A stretch of 64,000 nucleotides of DNA from Chitinophaga rupis (GCF_900109685.1 NZ_FOBB01000002.1:124001-188000), one strand, 5' to 3'; counted from the stretch's first letter, positions 27,614-37,418 are shown. Program-made: numbers and translations. Notes: generated by a model not told the origin, from the sequence alone.

Positions 27614-28429
27614 ATGAAAGCATTCACAATTTCAATCCTGGTATTCACCGTTTTTAACTGCTTTTCAACTCAGGCGCAAACGCTGGATACCCTGATTGAC
27701 GTAGGTGGTTATAAGCTGCATTTTGTTATTTTAAAAGGAAAAGGCATACCAATACTTTTTGAAGCGGGTGGCGGTGAAGATGCTACAACATGGAATAAGA
27801 TTACCGGACCTGTTGCAGAACGTACCGCAGCTACCTTAATAACGTATGACCGGGCGGGCTTTGGCAAAAGCACATTCGACACAACTAAGCATGGGATCCT
27901 GAATGGAATGATCGGCCTGGAAACCGGGCTAAAAAAATTAGGTTATAACAGCAACATTATACTGGTTGCCCATTCACAGGGTGGTCTGTACGCCCAGCTG
28001 TATGCCGCCCGGCATCCTGACAAGGTTAAAGCTGCCGTACTGATCGACGTTACAACAACCTGTTTCTACAATAAAAAAAGACTTGCCGCAACGCAACAAG
28101 TGATCAACCATCAAAATACTTACAAACTAAGGGCATCGAATCCAGGATCCTATTACCAGGGAGCTGATTTTAGCAGCAACATCGAACGGATGAGGAAATT
28201 TGCCTTTCCAATCACGGTCCCGGTAACAGACTTTGTTTCAGACCGGACTCCCTTCAAGGATAGCATTGATATTAATGACTGGAAACGCTGTCACCGGGAG
28301 TTTGCCGCAGTGTCATCCAACCGCTCAGGCATCCTGGCAACCGGCTGCGGGCATTTTATCTTCAACGATAATCCTCCATTGGTGATCAACGCTATTGTCA
28401 AGGCTTATACTATGGCATCCGGCAAATAA
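27614..28429 (+). CDS. Secreted alpha/beta hydrolase
   Basis: A 271-residue protein with a signal peptide (ending near STQAQ) and an alpha/beta hydrolase fold. The nucleophile elbow is AHSQGG, the oxyanion strand ILFEAGGGE, an acidic residue is expected after the lid, and the catalytic His is in TGCGHFIF. Substrate class cannot be read, but the family includes esterases and lactonases. It is divergent from the GH43 gene, so it might share regulation, with an esterase role on decorated polysaccharide as one option. Confidence 0.9.
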   Translation: MKAFTISILVFTVFNCFSTQAQTLDTLIDVGGYKLHFVILKGKGIPILFEAGGGEDATTWNKITGPVAERTAATLITYDRAGFGKSTFDTTKHGILNGMIGLETGLKKLGYNSNIILVAHSQGGLYAQLYAARHPDKVKAAVLIDVTTTCFYNKKRLAATQQVINHQNTYKLRASNPGSYYQGADFSSNIERMRKFAFPITVPVTDFVSDRTPFKDSIDINDWKRCHREFAAVSSNRSGILATGCGHFIFNDNPPLVINAIVKAYTMASGK

Positions 28430-28588
28430 CCCTTCATAACTAACAGGCACTCTCAAATTGTCCGTTTCCGGACGCCAGCTGTTTACATTTGAACAAGTGT
28501 AAAAAAATATAATATATAAGTAATACATCTTGCATGCCGCTCAGGTATGGCAATCTTCTTGTAGCAGCTTTTGTATAATACCAAGATT

Positions 28589-28876
28589 ATGAGCCACATT
28601 GTTATTCCTATTCCACCACTACCAGGTAAGCAGGAAATAGAAGTTGAAGTAACGATCAACAACCAGAAGCAACAGCTGCACTACCGGGTAGAGCTGTTTT
28701 ACTGGGACGAGTGTTCTAATCCCATGGGGCACCGGGCAGATTGCATCAGTGAAATGCTGTCGCACCATGATCCGGAGTGGATGGTATATTATATTGGCGC
28801 ACCAACGGACAAGTTTGTGCCGATCACATTTGTGAGTAAAGAAAGCAGGAAGCTATTGCAAAAGGTTAAAGCATGA
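28589..28876 (+). CDS. Small hypothetical protein
   Basis: A 95-residue protein starting MSHIVIPIPPLPG at ATG 28589 (a TTG at 28571 would add six residues). It has no signal peptide or membrane helix. The sequence looks like a small alpha/beta protein with conserved-looking aromatic and acidic residues (ELFYWDECSNP, DPEWMVYYIGAP). I do not recognise a family. Confidence 0.65.
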   Translation: MSHIVIPIPPLPGKQEIEVEVTINNQKQQLHYRVELFYWDECSNPMGHRADCISEMLSHHDPEWMVYYIGAPTDKFVPITFVSKESRKLLQKVKA

Positions 28877-28930
28877 GGTAAATAGCTACTTCCTTCAATA
28901 AAAAAAACTCCGGTCAGGAGATTTAACTTA

Positions 28931-28987
28931 ATTGCTTGTACCCGCTAAGGCGCAATAGAGCAGCTGCTTAGCGATAGCTGCTGCAAT
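28931..28987. other. Nested inverted repeats in a 316-base gap
   Basis: The gap 28877-29192 has no gene. Within it ATTGC (28931) pairs with GCAAT (28983), CGCTAAG (28943) with CTTAGCG (28967), and AGCAGCT (28959) with AGCTGCT (28976). The second and third pairs are mutually exclusive, so the RNA could switch between two folds. Another inverted repeat GGAGAA-taat-TTCTCC is at 29041-29056. A structured RNA is possible but unproven. Confidence 0.25.
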
Positions 28988-29192
28988 CTAATTACCTGCC
29001 TGCTTCCTGCACCCAATAACCCCGGTTCCATTAAATTTTTGGAGAATAATTTCTCCCGCAATAACTTAATATAGTTAGAGCAAGTACAATACATCAGAAC
29101 TCCAATATATTTACCTATTAATAAGAATCACCCCTTACTGTGACATAATCACTGCTATTATATAAGCCATACTATACTTTAATCCATCAGTA

Positions 29193-29908
29193 ATGAAAGT
29201 TCCCTATATCAGATCGTCGAAATTTTTGACTGTAATATTCTGGGTAATTATTACTATTGCCGCTTTTGCGCTATATCGGAAAGAAAGTACCAGTGCTGTA
29301 ATACAGTATAATAGTACCCAGGATTTTGATATATATATCACTGATAAACTAAAATGGATTACCTCACCGGACTCCCACAAAGTGGGGCACGCTGGTTTTA
29401 TTATGAGCTTAAATGATACCTTAGGCCGGCATGTTACGGATATATGGCTAACGGAGGGTGAGCTTGATACGCAAAAAATTAATCCCTATAACGACTGGAA
29501 AAAATTGTTGCAAGGTACAAATGCGATTATAGTTATTCTTTAAAAGATGGATTTAAATCACTGTACAGTAATTCCGGTAAGCGTGAAATAAAAAGGCATG
29601 AAACTGAATGGCTGGAACTGACCGGTCTGTCACTGGGCATACTTATACTGATATTTTCGGCCAAGTATTTTGTAAGATTCAGGCTCCTCAAATATTCTGA
29701 ACAAGCATTGAGAGAAAGTCTGTTCCTCTCTATGCTGGGGCATTTCTGTTTGGGATATGGCTTTTTACAGCTAATCCAGAAAATTCCGCAGGTCGATCTG
29801 TTGCTGCATAGCCAGAATTCAACCGTCTTATATTTAGTGATGGGGATGTTGGCTATACCACTTTCCTTTATTATCCCACTGGCAAAAAATATCACAAAAC
29901 GGGATTAA
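29193..29908 (+). pseudogene. Small membrane protein interrupted by a one-base frameshift
   Basis: The first frame (29193-29543) encodes an N-terminal membrane helix (FLTVIFWVIITIAAFAL) and a periplasmic domain and then stops. A second frame, without its own start, carries on to 29908 with YKCDYSYSLKDGFKSLY, a membrane helix (LSLGILILIFSA) and two more (LFLSMLGHFCLGYGFL, LYLVMGMLAIPLSFII). The frames join if the A6 run at 29499-29504 had one more A, giving NDWKKIVARYKCDY. The joined protein would have about 238 residues and four helices. No family is recognised. The shift may be a true mutation, a sequencing undercall, or slippage on the A run. Confidence 0.65.
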
Positions 29909-30389
29909 TTTATTTCATTCACCCCCATTGTGCCGATTATCAGCCGGCTTCCCGCGCCGTTTATGTCCGGATAAAGATGGGCCCGCAGTAGCAAACAATA
30001 CTTCGCCCCGATCGCCGTTGTATATGGAAATCGTTAATATTATTATTTATATATTGATTGTCAGGAATTAATTTTTGTAATGAATCAGCGATTTTGTCAA
30101 TATTTTCTATATATTAACAATATAAATTGACACCGTGCTTAAACCTATTTTATTTTGAACCATTAGCAAAAGTTGTTTTACCAAGATCTAAGTACTAAAT
30201 TTAAATAATCCGTTATGAAAATACACGTCTGTTTATTAGTGCCGCTTTATCCATTTTTTTAAACTAAAAACCAATATCCGTTAAAGTATAGTCATTCACG
30301 TTTGGAAAAGGTTTCCTCATCATAAGCAAGCAGCTTCTGAGCTTATTGCTTTACACGTCAATATTCCACAAACAAATAAAATCCATCTT
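29909..30389 (+). other. AT-rich intergenic leader before PUL 2 SusC
   Basis: No real gene lies in this 481-base gap. It contains a widely spaced inverted repeat TGTCAAT (30095-30101) / ATTGACA (30126-30132) over an AT-rich core, a possible promoter TTGACA (30128) with TATTTTG (30151), and a 15-codon reading frame MKIHVCLLVPLYPFF at 30215-30262 that could be a leader peptide or chance. The pieces suggest a regulated promoter, but no local regulator is present. Confidence 0.35.
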
Positions 30390-33300
30390 ATGAACAAAGA
30401 TCTATTTCGCAGGGCGCGTACGTTGTGCTTGTTATTATTGCTGATAACAGGTATGGCCAACGCACAGACACGAGCTGTTACCGGCAAGGTAACAGATGAA
30501 AAAGGTGATCCAATACCAGGCGCCACCATTCAGATAAAGGGCACCAATAGCGGCACAGCAGCAGGTCCGGATGGTACATTTAAAGTAAACGCTCCTGAAA
30601 ATGCGACCACACTGGTTATTTCCTATGTAGGCTTTACCAGCCAGGAAGTGAGCATCAGCGGCAAAACGAACGTAAGCATTGTTCTGCAAACAGGCAGCAC
30701 CCAGCTAACCGATGTGGTGGTAGTGGGTTATGGAACCGTTCGTAAAAAAGATCTCACCGGCGCCGTTGCCTCCATTCAGGCCAAGGATTTTAATAAAGGT
30801 ACTTTCACCGCTCCTGACCAGCTTATTCAGGGTAAGGTTGCCGGCGTACAGATCGTTTCAAACAGCGGCCAGCCCGGCGCAGCCACTACGGTACGCATCA
30901 GGGGAAATGCCGCATTAACCGGCACCGGCCAGCCACTGTATGTTGTGGATGGGGTACCCCTGGATGGACGTTCCGCCAGACCCGGCTTATACGTGCCTGA
31001 GCTTGGGAACGTTCCCGGAGGTAATGCGCTGAACTTTATTAACCCCTTTGACATCGCTTCCGTAGATGTATTGAAGGATGCATCTGCCACCGCCATTTAC
31101 GGTTCCAGGGCTGCTTACGGCGTAGTGCTCATCACCACCAAAAGAGGGCAGGCGGGTGAGCCTAAGCTGGATATAGGCGCTTCCGTTGGTGTCAGCAATA
31201 TTATGCGGCGTATTAACGTGCTGGATGGCGATCAATACCGCCAGGCATTACAGAAATGGGACCTGGGTAACACCAACGATAAAGGCGCCAATGTAAATGC
31301 GCTGGATGCCATATTGCGTACTGCTGTAACCCAGAACTATAATATAGGCGTTAGCGGTGGTAGCGATAATGCCAAATACCGCTTATCAGCAGGTATGCTG
31401 GATCAGCAGGGCATTGTTAAAAAGTCTGATTTTAAGAAATACACCGTGGGCCTGAACGCAGGGTTTAAATTCCTGAACAATAAAAGGCTGGGGGTTGATC
31501 TGAATGTGATCTCCAACCAGTACCAGGAAAATATTCCGCCCATCACCAATGATGCCGGTTTTGGCAACAGCCTTTTAGGCCAGGCATTACAGTGGAACCC
31601 TACGGAACCATTGTATAATGCAGATGGTTCCCTGAACATTAAGCAGGGGAGCGCTGCTGTGAACCCGGTGGCTATGTCAGAGGTGTATCACGATAAGTCA
31701 AGGGTAACCACTATCCTGGGAAGCATCTCTCCTTATTACAAGATCACCGATGACCTGGAATTCCGCATGCAATACAGCATCAACTACAGCAGCGGTATCA
31801 GGAGAACAGCGGTGGATGGCAACATTAACCTGAACACTTTCGGTATAAATGCCAACCCGCCTTCAGGGCTGGGCTGGGCCAACATTGGCCAGAATGAGCT
31901 GGCCACCCAGCAGTTCACCAATACATTGACCTATAATAAAGAGATCAACAAAGACCTGCACCTGAATGCGCTGGCAGGTTATGAGTACCTGAAGTTCACG
32001 AACAAGGGCGCTTATATGAACGGCCTGGGCCCCGCACAGGCAGGTGGTTTCGGTAACTATGGGCTGGACCTCACAGACTATATCCAGTTCTCCAACGCCG
32101 CAGGCCGTAACATTACTTCATTTGCAGATCCGGTTTCAGAATTGCAGTCTTATTTCGGAAGGGTAACGCTGAACCTGAAAGACCGTTACATGATAACCGG
32201 TACTGTAAGAACAGATGGTTCCACCAAATTCGGTTCCAATAACCGCTATGGTGTATTCCCGTCATTTGCAGCAGCCTGGAACATCAGCAACGAAAGCTTC
32301 TTCACCAAGGGTGTGGTTACCAACCTGAAGCTGCGTGGCGGCTGGGGTAAAACCGGTAACCAGGAATTTCCTTCCGGCGCTTCACAGTCCAGGTGGGCTT
32401 TCCAGAACAATGGCGCTGTATCACAGCAATCCAATGCCAACCCGGATCTCAAATGGCAGTCAGACAAGCAATATAACATAGGGCTTGACTTTGCTTTGGT
32501 ACACGACCGGATCACAGGTTCCGTAGACTATTTCCATAAAACAACCTCCGACCTGCTGTATCCTACTACTGCTATACAGCCGGCTGCATCACAGTCTGTA
32601 GTAACCTGGAAGAACCTGGATGGCAAGATCGTGAACAAAGGCGTTGAAGCTATGGTGAATGCCAGTATTGTTCAGGGTAAGGATTTCAGCTGGGACCTGG
32701 GTGCGAATGTCACCTTCCTGAAGAATAACGTTACCGGCATGGCTGCACCTATTTACACGGGTCAGCTGAACGGACAGGGCGTATCCGGCACACTGGTAGA
32801 GATCATTTACAATGACCTCCCTATTAACGGATTTTACACCAGAACTTATGGCGGTATGGATAAAGACGGGCAATCCATCTATCCCAATGGCGATAGCTTA
32901 AGCTACCAGGGAAATCCGAACCCCACGAAGCTGCTGGGTATCAGCACTACGCTTGCATATAAGAAATTAACGCTCACCGCCAACATGAACGGCGCTTTCG
33001 GGCATAAGATCTATAACAATACCTTTAACAACGTAGTGAATATAAGTAACCTCAGGGGCGCCCGTAACATTGCAGAAGAGTTCTTTAATGCATCGCAGCA
33101 GGAAGCATTGTCAAACCGCGTTACCTCTTCCTCCCGTTTTATTGAGAGTGGGAATTACATGAAGCTGGCCAATGTAACCCTTACGTATGCCTTAGGCGAT
33201 ATTGGCCATGTGGTAAAAGGGCTGAATATTTATGTAACAGGACAGAACCTGTTTGTAATTACCAAATTCAAAGGATTTGATCCTGAAGTGAACGTAGATA

Positions 33301-33434
33301 AGAGCAGTGGCGCGCCCGGCGCAGATTCCAAAACCGGGATGTCTACTTCCGGAGGGGTACCCTCTGCAGGTATAGAGTATCAGCCTTATCCTTCTGCCCG
33401 TACGTTTACGCTTGGTGTTAACTTTTCCCTTTAA
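30390..33434 (+). CDS. SusC/RagA-like TonB-dependent transporter (PUL 2)
   Basis: A 1014-residue outer-membrane transporter. It has a signal peptide (ending ANAQ), a carboxypeptidase-regulatory-like domain (AVTGKVTDEKGDPIPGA), the TonB-box region VVVVGYGT, a plug (LIQGKVAGVQIVSNSGQPG, VRIRGNAALTG, YVVDGVPL, IYGSRAAYGVVLITTK) and a barrel ending GVNFSL. There is no STN domain. It is followed 18 bases later by its SusD partner and then, after a terminator, by a pectate lyase gene, which suggests oligogalacturonides as cargo. Confidence 0.95.
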   Translation: MNKDLFRRARTLCLLLLLITGMANAQTRAVTGKVTDEKGDPIPGATIQIKGTNSGTAAGPDGTFKVNAPENATTLVISYVGFTSQEVSISGKTNVSIVLQTGSTQLTDVVVVGYGTVRKKDLTGAVASIQAKDFNKGTFTAPDQLIQGKVAGVQIVSNSGQPGAATTVRIRGNAALTGTGQPLYVVDGVPLDGRSARPGLYVPELGNVPGGNALNFINPFDIASVDVLKDASATAIYGSRAAYGVVLITTKRGQAGEPKLDIGASVGVSNIMRRINVLDGDQYRQALQKWDLGNTNDKGANVNALDAILRTAVTQNYNIGVSGGSDNAKYRLSAGMLDQQGIVKKSDFKKYTVGLNAGFKFLNNKRLGVDLNVISNQYQENIPPITNDAGFGNSLLGQALQWNPTEPLYNADGSLNIKQGSAAVNPVAMSEVYHDKSRVTTILGSISPYYKITDDLEFRMQYSINYSSGIRRTAVDGNINLNTFGINANPPSGLGWANIGQNELATQQFTNTLTYNKEINKDLHLNALAGYEYLKFTNKGAYMNGLGPAQAGGFGNYGLDLTDYIQFSNAAGRNITSFADPVSELQSYFGRVTLNLKDRYMITGTVRTDGSTKFGSNNRYGVFPSFAAAWNISNESFFTKGVVTNLKLRGGWGKTGNQEFPSGASQSRWAFQNNGAVSQQSNANPDLKWQSDKQYNIGLDFALVHDRITGSVDYFHKTTSDLLYPTTAIQPAASQSVVTWKNLDGKIVNKGVEAMVNASIVQGKDFSWDLGANVTFLKNNVTGMAAPIYTGQLNGQGVSGTLVEIIYNDLPINGFYTRTYGGMDKDGQSIYPNGDSLSYQGNPNPTKLLGISTTLAYKKLTLTANMNGAFGHKIYNNTFNNVVNISNLRGARNIAEEFFNASQQEALSNRVTSSSRFIESGNYMKLANVTLTYALGDIGHVVKGLNIYVTGQNLFVITKFKGFDPEVNVDKSSGAPGADSKTGMSTSGGVPSAGIEYQPYPSARTFTLGVNFSL

Positions 33435-33452
33435 TCAAAAAAACTGGCTTAT

Positions 33453-35003
33453 ATGAAGAACATAAAAATATTATTCCTGGTTTCCGGTATCCTGTTATGG
33501 ACGGGATGTACCAAGCTGGATGAAAAACTAAAGGGCGAGGCAACAGATACGCAGGTAGGCGGCAGCGGCGGCTCTGCAGAGGCCCTGCTGAAAGGGGTAT
33601 ATAATTCTATGCGCCTGCCTTACCAGAGTAACGACCAGGTGTTTGCCCTTTCAGAAATGAGTACCGATGAGCTGATAGCGCCCACCCGTGGCGGCGACTG
33701 GGACGATAATGGTGTATGGCGTGTAATACATTCACACCAATGGGATGGCGATAACATTCACATTCGTGATGCATTCAATAACTTGGGTGGGGTAGTGTAT
33801 ACCGCTACCAACATCCTGCAGTTTAACCCTTCCGCTCAGCAGGCAGCTGAAGCAAGGTTCCTGCGGGCCTTTGCCATGTTTAGCGTGTTGGATCTTTTTG
33901 ACCAGGTGCCTTACCGCGATCCGGGTGAAAAAGTAACGCAGGCCGCAAGAGTAAGAGTAGGTACAGAAGCGCTGGATTATATTATCACGGAAGTGAATGA
34001 TGTAATGACCAACCTTCCGGACGTAGCCACTGCAAAGAATAACATTACCAAGGCCAATAAAGATGCGGCGAGAATGTTGCTGATGAAATGTTACCTGAAC
34101 AAAGGCGTATTTGCCAACAGGGCCGCACCTACGTTCGATAATGCAGATCTGGCGAAGGTAGTAACCCTGGCCGACGAGATCATTAACAGCGGCCGCTATA
34201 CATTCAGCACTAATTACTTTGATAATTTCTCGCCCAATAATGGCAGCTTATCCAAAGAGAATATTTTCACTGCAGAGAACCAGGGCGGGGTGGATGCCGG
34301 CGGTTTAAACTCCATCTGGCATACAGTAATGCATTACAACCAGTCTCCTCCCGGCTGGAACGGATGGACCACACTCTCTGATTTCTACGGCAAATTTACA
34401 GCCGGCGATGTAAGAAGAGGGGTGGCTTACCCTACCGGCACCGGTGGCCCTGCTAACCCGGGTAAACGCATAAATGTGGGCTTCCTGATAGGACAGCAGT
34501 ATAATCTTACCACCGATGCACCCCTGCAGGACAGAACCGGCGCCCCCCTGGTGTTTACGCCGGAGGTGAACAGCATTGAAACCGGCGCCAACCTGGAAGT
34601 TACCGGTATCAGGGTGCTGAAATACAGCCCTGATTATGTGAATGACGGGAACGGCAAAGTAGATAATGACTTTGTATACTACCGTTATCCGGATGTGCTG
34701 TTAATGAAAGCTGAAGCCCTGCTGCGCCAAAACAACGCAGGCGCTGCATTGCCGCTGGTGAACCAGGTGCGCGTAGCCCGCGGTGCAGCTCCCATGGCTG
34801 CAGTAACACTGGATCAGCTGCTGGATGAAAGAGGAAGGGAATTTTACTGGGAGAGCTCACGCCGTCTGGATCTCATCCGCTTTGGCAAGTTCCTGCAACC
34901 CTGGCAGGAGAAGCCTACGGATGATCCAAGGAACCTGATCTTCCCCATTCCCAGTCAACAGCTGGCCGTTAATTCAAATCTGAAAAAGAATCCCGGATAT
35001 TAA
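33453..35003 (+). CDS. SusD/RagB-like glycan-binding lipoprotein (PUL 2)
   Basis: A 516-residue lipoprotein with lipobox WTGC (Cys19). The SusD fold is supported by ARFLRAFAMFSVLDLFDQVPYRDP in the TPR-like region, the C-terminal YRYPDVLLMKAEALLRQN, and LLDERGREFYWESSRRLDLIRFGKF near the end. It binds oligosaccharides and closes the SusC barrel. A strong terminator 25 bases after the stop codon ends this two-gene unit. Confidence 0.95.
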   Translation: MKNIKILFLVSGILLWTGCTKLDEKLKGEATDTQVGGSGGSAEALLKGVYNSMRLPYQSNDQVFALSEMSTDELIAPTRGGDWDDNGVWRVIHSHQWDGDNIHIRDAFNNLGGVVYTATNILQFNPSAQQAAEARFLRAFAMFSVLDLFDQVPYRDPGEKVTQAARVRVGTEALDYIITEVNDVMTNLPDVATAKNNITKANKDAARMLLMKCYLNKGVFANRAAPTFDNADLAKVVTLADEIINSGRYTFSTNYFDNFSPNNGSLSKENIFTAENQGGVDAGGLNSIWHTVMHYNQSPPGWNGWTTLSDFYGKFTAGDVRRGVAYPTGTGGPANPGKRINVGFLIGQQYNLTTDAPLQDRTGAPLVFTPEVNSIETGANLEVTGIRVLKYSPDYVNDGNGKVDNDFVYYRYPDVLLMKAEALLRQNNAGAALPLVNQVRVARGAAPMAAVTLDQLLDERGREFYWESSRRLDLIRFGKFLQPWQEKPTDDPRNLIFPIPSQQLAVNSNLKKNPGY

Positions 35004-35027
35004 TATTAAGGGGTATTAGTTCATTAA

Positions 35028-35058
35028 AAAGGGCTGGTCTTTCTTTGACCAGCCCTTT
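35028..35058 (+). terminator. Hairpin terminator after PUL 2 SusD
   Basis: A perfect 12-bp stem AAAGGGCTGGTC/GACCAGCCCTTT with a 7-base loop. The downstream side is T-rich (TTTATATTTAAAT). It separates the SusCD pair from the pectate lyase gene. Confidence 0.85.
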
Positions 35059-35241
35059 ATATTTAAATTACAGGAAAGTTACTTCGCCGGTTATTACAGC
35101 GGTTCTTCTGCGCCTGCAGTTGAATTGTTTTAGTGTTATATTTACACTTATTATTATACCATTTCTTTGTACATTCATCCACAATAACTTCCATAACCCT
35201 TCAAATACAGTGACAACTTAAATTAAGAAAAGCCTTTATCT

Positions 35242-36345
35242 ATGAAAACCAATTATTTACACCGTATAGTGTTAACCGTTATAATGACATTTATTTTTAC
35301 CGGTTGCAGCAAAAGCGAAACTTCAGATACCAGCACGGCAAACCCGGAGCCTGTTGCTACAGCTGTAGCAAGTGCAGCAGCATGTTCCGCACCGGCATGG
35401 GCATCCCTGAACGGAGGAACTACCGGTGGAGGGGCCGCAACGCCAACCATCGTTACTACCTATGATGCTTTAAAAGCCGCTATTCAGAATAAAAGCGTTA
35501 AAGTGATACAGGTTAACGGCACCATTACCATCCCCTCCGGAGGCAGGATCCCTTTCCAGGACCAGACAGGCAAAACCCTCTTTGGCAGCGCAAATGCCCG
35601 GTTAGTTTCAACAGACCAAACCCAGGATAACTCAGGTATTATTTATATCAAGAGATGCAACAACATCATTATCCGGAACCTGATCTTTGAAGGGCCGGGC
35701 GCATATGATGTGGATGGCTGGGATAATGCCACGCTGGATGCATGCAATAATGTATGGGTAGATCATTGTGAATTCAGGGATGGAGTAGATGGCAACTTTG
35801 ACATTAAGAACACCTCCGACTATATAACGGTTTCCTATTGCAAATTCACTTACTTGAAACCGCCAAAGGCAGGCGGCTCAGGCGGTGCCGATGATCACAG
35901 GTTCACTAACCTGATCGGCTCCGGTGACGGCGCTACTGCAGACAGGGGCCATCTGCGCATTACTTTTGCAAGATGCTGGTGGGCAGCAGGCTGCGTGGCA
36001 AGAATGCCGCGTGTACGTTTTGGCCAGGTGCATATTGTAAATAGCTATTTTAACAGCACCGCCAGCAAGAGCTGTGTACAGGCAGGTTTTGAAGCAAACC
36101 TGTTAATAGAATCCAACGTTTTTGAGAACGTTAAAAACCCGGTTGACCTGATGGATAAAACTTCTACAGCCGTGCAATTAAAAGGCAATACTTTAACCGG
36201 CACTTCAGGTACTGCCGCCGGCAATGGTGTTACCGCATTTACACCGCCTTACAGTATTACCATACTCAATGCATCCGGTGTGAAAGCAACGGTAACAGCA
36301 TCCGCAGGTGCTACCTTAACAGGCAATACCTGCTCAGCGCTATAA
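35242..36345 (+). CDS. PL1-family pectate lyase lipoprotein
   Basis: A 367-residue lipoprotein (lipobox FTGC, Cys22) with a Ser/Ala/Pro-rich linker followed by a right-handed parallel beta-helix. The family signature is NNVWVDHCEF...GNFDIKN followed by SDYITVSYCKF; the region ADDHRFTNLIGSGDG and the catalytic Arg in RMPRVRFGQVHIVNSYF are also present. It cleaves homogalacturonan by beta-elimination, with calcium as cofactor, at the cell surface. It follows the SusCD pair but has its own terminator boundary, so it may be expressed separately. Confidence 0.9.
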   Translation: MKTNYLHRIVLTVIMTFIFTGCSKSETSDTSTANPEPVATAVASAAACSAPAWASLNGGTTGGGAATPTIVTTYDALKAAIQNKSVKVIQVNGTITIPSGGRIPFQDQTGKTLFGSANARLVSTDQTQDNSGIIYIKRCNNIIIRNLIFEGPGAYDVDGWDNATLDACNNVWVDHCEFRDGVDGNFDIKNTSDYITVSYCKFTYLKPPKAGGSGGADDHRFTNLIGSGDGATADRGHLRITFARCWWAAGCVARMPRVRFGQVHIVNSYFNSTASKSCVQAGFEANLLIESNVFENVKNPVDLMDKTSTAVQLKGNTLTGTSGTAAGNGVTAFTPPYSITILNASGVKATVTASAGATLTGNTCSAL

Positions 36346-36369
36346 TTACAGAAGGGCTGAAAAGCTATC

Positions 36370-36400
36370 GAAGCCGTCTCATAATGAATGGGACGGCTTC
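36370..36400 (+). terminator. Hairpin terminator after pectate lyase
   Basis: Stem GAAGCCGTC/GACGGCTTC with a 13-base loop, followed by TTTATTT. It lies 25 bases after the pectate lyase stop codon. Confidence 0.75.
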
Positions 36401-36451
36401 TTTATTTGCATTCCGTAATTTTAGGCAACTTTACCTTCAAAACACGCACTA

Positions 36452-37015
36452 ATGGATCTCGATGCTATCATTGACAACGTATATATGCTGCCTGCAAAGT
36501 CAAAAGACAGCCTGAAAGCAGGCATTTCAGAAGTGACTTATGCCAGGGGACATTTGCTGTTTAAAGTCAACAAGATAAGCTCAGATATTTACTTCATAAA
36601 AAAAGGTATGGTGCGCGCCTATGCAGAAACACCCGATAATGAGGTCACATTCTGGTTCGGCAAGGAAGGCGATACGGTGATCTCCATGAAAAGCTATGTG
36701 CATGACCAGAAAGGATATGAAAATATAGAGCTATTGGAGCCCTGCGAATTATATCAAATGAGAGCCGAAAACCTGCGCAGGCTGTTTAACGAAGATATTC
36801 ATATTGCCAACTGGGGCAGAAAGTTTGCGGAGCAGGAGCTGGTAAAGGTAGAGGAGCGGCTTATTTTCAGGCAATGCAGAACCGCCACAGAACGATACAA
36901 GGAGCTGATGGCAACCGATCCTGAATTATTGCAGCGGGTTCAGCTGGGTCATATCGCCTCTTACCTGGGCATGACGCAGGTTAGCTTAAGCAGGATCAGG
37001 GCTGAATTAAAATAG
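36452..37015 (+). CDS. Crp/Fnr-family transcriptional regulator
   Basis: A 187-residue protein with a cyclic-nucleotide-binding-like fold (about 20-115; FIKKGMVRAYAETPDNEVTFWFGKEGD) and a C-terminal winged helix (LGHIASYLGMTQVSLSRIRAEL). It has no FNR Cys cluster. The first half of the fold lacks the phosphate-binding residues of true CRP, so cAMP binding is doubtful, as is common in this Bacteroidota subgroup. A small multidrug-resistance transporter gene follows 76 bases later and is a likely target or co-transcribed partner. Confidence 0.9.
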   Translation: MDLDAIIDNVYMLPAKSKDSLKAGISEVTYARGHLLFKVNKISSDIYFIKKGMVRAYAETPDNEVTFWFGKEGDTVISMKSYVHDQKGYENIELLEPCELYQMRAENLRRLFNEDIHIANWGRKFAEQELVKVEERLIFRQCRTATERYKELMATDPELLQRVQLGHIASYLGMTQVSLSRIRAELK

Positions 37016-37091
37016 CCCACTGCTTTTTTTATCATTTGATAAATTTTTACTCCAGGTAACGTGCGAACTTGCAGCTATAAAATTAATCAGC

Positions 37092-37418
37092 ATGAACTGG
37101 ATCATTTTAATTATCGCCGGATTGTTCGAAGTAGCTTTTACCTCCAGCCTTGGAAAGGCAAAAATGTCGGCCGGCATAGCTATGTATTTATGGTATGGTG
37201 CTTTCCTGTTTTCATTGGTAGCCAGTATGCTGTTATTAATGAAAGCCACCCAACACCTGCCACTGGGAACCGCTTACGCAGTATGGACAGGTATTGGCGC
37301 AGTGGGCACCGCTCTGATGGGGATCTTTGTATTTAACGAGCCTGCTCATTTCTGGCGGCTGTTCTTTATAGCAACCTTAATAGGATCTATTGTTGGCCTT
37401 AAATCAGTTTCCCATTAA
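37092..37418 (+). CDS. SMR-family transporter (SugE/Gdx-like)
   Basis: A 108-residue inner-membrane protein with four helices. The essential Glu of helix 1 is at position 13 (IIAGLFEVAF). The helix 3 region GTAYAVWTGIGAVGTALMG is the SMR signature. Small multidrug-resistance proteins exchange cations such as guanidinium or quaternary ammonium for protons. The FEV-type helix 1 leans towards the Gdx (guanidinium) branch, but this is tentative. Next to a Crp-type regulator. Confidence 0.9.
   Translation: MNWIILIIAGLFEVAFTSSLGKAKMSAGIAMYLWYGAFLFSLVASMLLLMKATQHLPLGTAYAVWTGIGAVGTALMGIFVFNEPAHFWRLFFIATLIGSIVGLKSVSH

Noticed and set aside
29533-29895. Minus-strand frame opposite the split membrane protein
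   Set aside because: The plus-strand continuation has clear membrane helices and joins the upstream frame by one base, so the antisense frame is a shadow.
30215-30262. 15-codon frame as a leader peptide of PUL 2
   Set aside because: Too short and without other attenuation features; recorded only as part of the intergenic entry.
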